From Diphasiastrum complanatum (lineage: Eukaryota; Streptophyta; Lycopodiopsida; Lycopodiales; Lycopodiaceae): a stretch of 64,000 nucleotides of DNA. This document shows, piece after piece, positions 48,401 through 54,400 of this stretch (positions are counted from its first letter, which is position 1; every line of letters starts with the position of its first letter). The DNA is taken from contig CM055100.1 in the NCBI GenBank assembly GCA_029204225.1, positions 10,454,501-10,518,500 on the forward strand, written 5' to 3'. The position numbers were made by a program, and so were the translations under genes. The notes beneath the pieces were generated by a model. It was not told the origin of the DNA, did no database searches, and saw only the letters and a program-made list of their open reading frames with translations.

Positions 48401-51400
48401 ATAAAAGTCCCTACTCCCTTAAGGAGATTTCCATGTAGGGCCCTTCCTATTCTAACTCTATACATTGTTTGCATCATATAGAATTTGGTTAACCAGTACA
48501 TTTCTGTTTTTTGAGTGCTAGTTAGGTTGTTTCCAACAAGGAAAAAAGTTTAACTATGACATTTAGTCATATCTTAAAAATTGTAACAACTGTAACTTTC
48601 AAACATCTTCATATGACATACACTGACTTACGTTTTTGCCAATAATGGGAGCAAACGACGCTGATGGCTCGGATAATCCAAAAGTAAGACCTCCGGCTCA
48701 TTCGGAGAAAGAGAAAAGGCTCGTCTTGTGAGTGCATAACGGATGGCAGTTTGTAGTCCCAGCTGTCATCAAAACAAAAGGTGGTCAGATTGAATCGATG
48801 GTTAAATAAACATTGGTAAAAAGCTCCGACACTTTCGAAAAGGAAAAGTTGAATCTGCAAATCTTATTTGAAACCTCATGAGCATCAAAAAAGTAGAATT
48901 AGATACCTTTGCTTGAAAAATTGCACCCACTGCAATTGTTACACGGCCACCTGTCAGAGGTGCCATAAAAGCACCAAATCTCTGTGATGTCCAATAGGGA
49001 AAGAAGCAATATGTCAAAAAACAGGTCCACTTAAAAGACTTAACTCATGAAGCAACAAAACAAACAAGAAGAGGAAGTAGCCAATATGATGTGATCAATG
49101 ACACTTGTCACTGGACACTAGAACGTGCGAAAGAGCACCACATGGGCAAGAACTAGTGAAAGGCTAAGATGACCTGCTCAGGTTCCTTGATGGAGCTAAC
49201 ATACAAGCCTTCTTCGGTAACATCAGCAACAGAATTCAAAAGATTCTCTCGAGGGATTCGCAAATTATCAAACCTGTAACAGTTATAGTCATAAATAATT
49301 AAAACTACTGCAGAAATTTGCGAATCTAGTCCAATTGAAAATACAGGAATAGCTACAATCTACCACATACTGACTTGAACAATGCATAAAGCATGAGGCA
49401 ACTAATTCTAAGCCCTAGAATATCATAAAAGCATGTGGAAATGACCAACCATAACCGTCCATTGTCAACTCCATTTAGACCAATTTTGTGTCCACAATCA
49501 GCAATCCGCACTCCAGAACAAATCCTTCCTTGATCATCTCTAACTTGTGCAATAAAAGCATGTACTCCTTCACTTCTTCCATTTATGTGTAGCTGAGAAA
49601 ACACTACGGTATGTGTTGCATGCTGGAACATGAAAGAAAAAGCAAAGATCAGAGCATCCTCATAGCTGCAAAAGTTGAATATCTTTTTATACATAACACA
49701 TAATCTACTTTTCTGAGATTGAGTTAGTGAATACATGGATCAAAGACGAACACAGGAAACACATAAGTATCACCATACAGTATAATGCACAAATATCCTA
49801 GCATGTGATTTGTAATGACCCAGATTCTCAAAAATGTATGTTGTTCAAGGTTAAAGCATTTGACTTGATGGGAGATAAATACATATAGCACAAACATAGC
49901 AACCAACTTGTTATCCGGTAGCCTATCACGAGTAAAAGGATATGCTATGCAAAGAAAATGGGAGATATTTAAGTGTTACTTTATGAACAGCTATCTTATT
50001 GTTCCTCAAAGTGAGCAGTGTTTCCTAGAAAACCATAGAAAAGTTTCATTATGAAACATATGCTAATAATGTCTTTTTCATCCTAGTTTTTTCAGCAGAC
50101 TTGAAAGTGTTCATGGAACTGAATGCAGTCAAAGGAAAAAAGGGACGAACCTACCAATCAAAAGAATTGTCACCCAAACCATGTCAAACAGAATTATAAA
50201 CAAAAAATCATGCTTATTATCGCTATTAGTAACATGAGGATAATACACCTCTGCAGCACCACCAATCCAATACTTTTGAGCAGATTCACAAGGTGTGTTG
50301 ATAATGAACTCCTGCGTGGAAGAGTCGTAGGTTGTTACAGTCTCAATGCCACGTACCTGTCACAATTTACAATGACAAGGGTTATATTGACACATACAAA
50401 ATCCTACATGTAAGAATACATCTTAATCAGGAGAATCCAACGCCATACTTTTTTTTCCAAATTCCATGAGCTGCAAAAACAGAGCTTACATTACTGCCGT
50501 GTCCAAGTTCTGTCATAGCAAAACAACCTTTGACAACATAATCTTCTGTGGCCTGCAGCCACTTATCATGGTGTCTCTTTGTTCCAAGAAACTGTATAGC
50601 TCCACCCCTGTAAAAAGATTCAAGAATTTTCCAATGTGAAATGAAACCTCCACCATTCTCCAATGCTGAGGTGAAGCTGCATGTCAGCACTCCCTGCACT
50701 TGATTACGTATTGTACATTTACCTTTCATGTTACCATAAGGAACTAAAATCAAGAGACGCAGTCTGTTGCATTCATAGGACTCAACAACAAAACCCAAAA
50801 TATGAACTACTACATGTCAAAGTTTGACATCCAATTTAACGGATTCTGGGAGAATTCTTTCTTCTCAAAAAAAAAATAGAAATTGTCCTTGAGAATTTCC
50901 TCCTTAGAAATCAAGTCTTTTGAATCATACAAGTACTACCCTTTTATCCAAGGGCATGTCAGAAATTAATGGTTATTTGCACCCCTAATGTTAGTTTGGC
51001 CATGCCTGCAAGCTATTATAGCGGCCATTTCTATTTTTAGTAAATCCTAAAGTCAGTTAATTATTCATGCATGCATAGAAACCACGGTTCCCAGAACCGT
51101 GGGTCCTGGGAGCCGTGGAAGGAACCGTACCACGGTTCATTGAACCGTGGTATGGTTCCTGCAATTCATAAATTAATTGCCAATTTCCTCCCAAAATAGT
51201 TTTCGGCCCTCATTTTACAGTTTTTGGGCTGTTTATGATAATTCGAACTGTAAAAATCCACAGACACAGATTTCACAGAAGACACAGACACAGATTTCAC
51301 AAACAAAGACTTTTTTTGGCCTTTTTTTTGCATATTTTTTGGCTGGTTTTGGGGGTAGGAACAAAAAGAAGTTAATTAATTAATTAATAAATTAATTAGT

Positions 51401-54400
51401 ACAGTTCACCACGGTTCCCCCTTAAATTTTCTGAGAAAGGTTCACTGTACAGTTCTCAGAACCGTGGTGAACCGTACACGGTTCATTGATTCTATGCATG
51501 CATGTAGGTGGGCGCACTAGTTCTAGTTTAGAACATGCTTTTATACTTAGCAATTCGATAAGGGTCTTTCCCAAGTTAGGATATCTATAGCAATTAGTTT
51601 TTGCCTTTAGCTTTTGCACTATGCTTTTGGCTTTTCACAAAGGCTAGAGAGATTATATCAGGAGATTGGTGTCCCACATATTCTTTCCATTGTAGAGAGC
51701 ATAGCTCTATTTTCTATTAATCCAAGTTCTCTTCTGTCTCTTATGGTGATCTTGATTTGTGGTCAAATCAACCAAAAGATGGAAAGAAAGCAGTTCGAAA
51801 AAAAGGACAATAAAGTAGTAGTTGAGGTGTGGGAAGGTTATACAGACTTCAAGCTCAAGTGGTGGGTCATCATGCAAGTATTGTGGATATTGGATCAGTG
51901 AGTAACTTATGGCACAAAAGGTTTGCACATCTGAATCACAAAAGTCTACAAGTCTTTGAGGAAATACAACAAAGTTACAAGTATTGGAAGGATCCTACAT
52001 CAGATACTAGAAGATTGCCTAGATGGTACAATGAAACTATCAAGAATAGTGTCATTTTGGAACAAGGAGTGTCTAGTACATAGGGGACTAGGAGATCTGC
52101 TAGACTTGAAAAGCATCATGAAGATCAGGGTCGACAGGAGGATCATTATGAGGATGGGGATGTACACTTTGCAAATATGGCTACAGTCCTGGAAACCAAG
52201 GATTCATCTACTTTCAAGGAGGCTGAAAAAGAGGATATTTGGAGGAAAGCTATGAACGAGGAGTACAACTCCATCATAAAGACAAGAATTGGAGGCTTGT
52301 TCTGTTACCTACAAGTAAAAAGGCCATTGGAAGCAAGTGGATCTATAAAACTAAGTATAAATCCGATGGTTCTTTAGATAAATAAAGGCAAGATTGGTTG
52401 CAAAAGGGTATGCTCAAAAGGGATTGACCATGAAGAAACTTTTGCACCAGTTGCTAAGTTAACTACTATGAGGACAATTCTGTCACTAGCAGGTCAGTTT
52501 GGGATTTTCAACAAATGGATGTGAAGAGTGCATTCCTGAATGGATTTCTAAAGGAGGAAGTCTACATGGAGCAGCTAGAGGGATACATGGTAGAAGGACA
52601 TGAAGACAAGGTTTGCAAGTTGGACAAGGCATTATACGGACTTCAGCAAGCACCCAGGGCATGGTACATAAGGATTGACACATACTTTGAGGAGCTTGGC
52701 TTTCAGAGTAGTTCGGAGCCTACACTTTATCTTTTGATTAGGGATGGTCATACTGTGATTGTAGTGATGTATATGGATGATCTTGTTATCACATGTTCGA
52801 ATCATGATGTGATTCAAAATATTAAGAAAGATCTCTCATCAAAATTTGATATGAAAGATCTTGGCTCACTACAATACTTTCTTGGAATTGAGGTATGGAG
52901 GGTAGCACATGGGCTATTTATTTCTCAATCTAAGTATGATCATGAACTTCTTGAAAAGTTCAATATGTCAGAGTGCAAGTCTATCATATCATAGTGGATG
53001 TAAGCTTAGAAAAGCTGAGGATGATTAGGATGTAGATGAGAAGTTATATAGAAAGCTTGTTGGAAGCCTAATCTATCTAACTACTACAAGACTAGATATT
53101 GCTTATGTTGTTATTATGGCTAGCCAATTTAAGGCTAAGCTTAAGCAGGTTCACTGGAGAGCTGCTAAGTGAGTACTCAGATATATCACGGGTACATTGA
53201 TGTTTGGTATTTTCTATGGGAGACATTGAGGTATATCACGGGTACATTGAGGTTTGGTATTTTCTATGGGAGACAGGATGTTTTGCGATTGCAGGGATGT
53301 GTGGATGTTGATTGAGCTGGAGATGCAGAAGACCGAAGAACTACTACAGGTTACGTCTTTAGTCTTGGTTCTGGTTCTATATCTTGGAGTTCAAAGAAGC
53401 AGCATACCATTGCATTATCATCTACAGAGATACCGAGCTACTACGAGTGCGGCAAGTGAGGTAACATGGTTACGAAGAATTCTACAGGATCTTCATTTGG
53501 TATAGGATACACCTACAATACTTCAGTGTGATAATCAAAGTTGTAAAATTGGCAAAAAAATCCAGTTTTTCACAGTAGGACAAAGCACATCGAAGTACAA
53601 CAACATTGTATCATAGAGAGGATTCAAAGTGGTGAAGCAGAGCTTATCTATTGCCCTACGGAAAACCAAGTTGCAGATATCTTTGCCAAAGGACTTGGCA
53701 AAGAAAAGTTTCAGAAGTTTAGAGAACTTCTAGGAGTACTAGATTGTTAGGAATTAATGTTTATTTTGTACCCCTTAATGTTAGTTTGGCCATGCCTACG
53801 CGCTATTATAGGGGCCATTTCTATTTATAGTAAGTCATTTTTTATTAGTCATGCATGTAGGTGGGCGCACTACTACTAGAATAGGACTTAAATATAGTAC
53901 TTAGAAATTCATTATGGATCATTACCAAAAATAGGTAGCAATATTAGCAATCAGCTTTTTGCTTTTTGCTTTTCACAAAGCTATATTGAAAGTATTTAAG
54001 TAGGTTGGTGCCCCACCATAGATTGATTTCATTGTATAGAGCTTTGCTCACTCTTCCATAATCTAAGCTCTCTTCATCTCTTATGTTGGTCTCCGTGTGT
54101 GTGAGTGCTAATACAATTAGTTAACTCCATCTAGAATTTGTTGCACCACTAATGTTAGTTTGGCCATGCCTGCGAGCTATTATAGGGGCCATTTCTATTT
54201 TTAGTAAATCCTAAAGTCAAGTTAATCGATCATGCCCGTAGGTGGATGCACTAGTTCTAGTCTAAGACATGCTTTTACACTTAGCAATTCAATAAGGGTC
54301 TTTAACCAAAATAGGATGCATCTATAGTAATTAGCTTTTTGCTTTTAGCTTTTGCATTGTGCTTTTGGCTTTCACAAGGGCTAGAGAGATTATATAAGGA

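Larger units (their letters stand above)
27750..48631 (-). other. ACX3-like intron 8 (20.9 kb)
   Basis: It is bounded by donor GTAAGT after LLPLLAKT and acceptor CTTGCAG. It holds MITE-1, a LINE-like fragment, gypsy debris and the hAT cluster with its nested copia element. The first ~630 bp (27750-28378) and the last ~590 bp (48044-48631) show no recognisable element. Confidence 0.85.
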
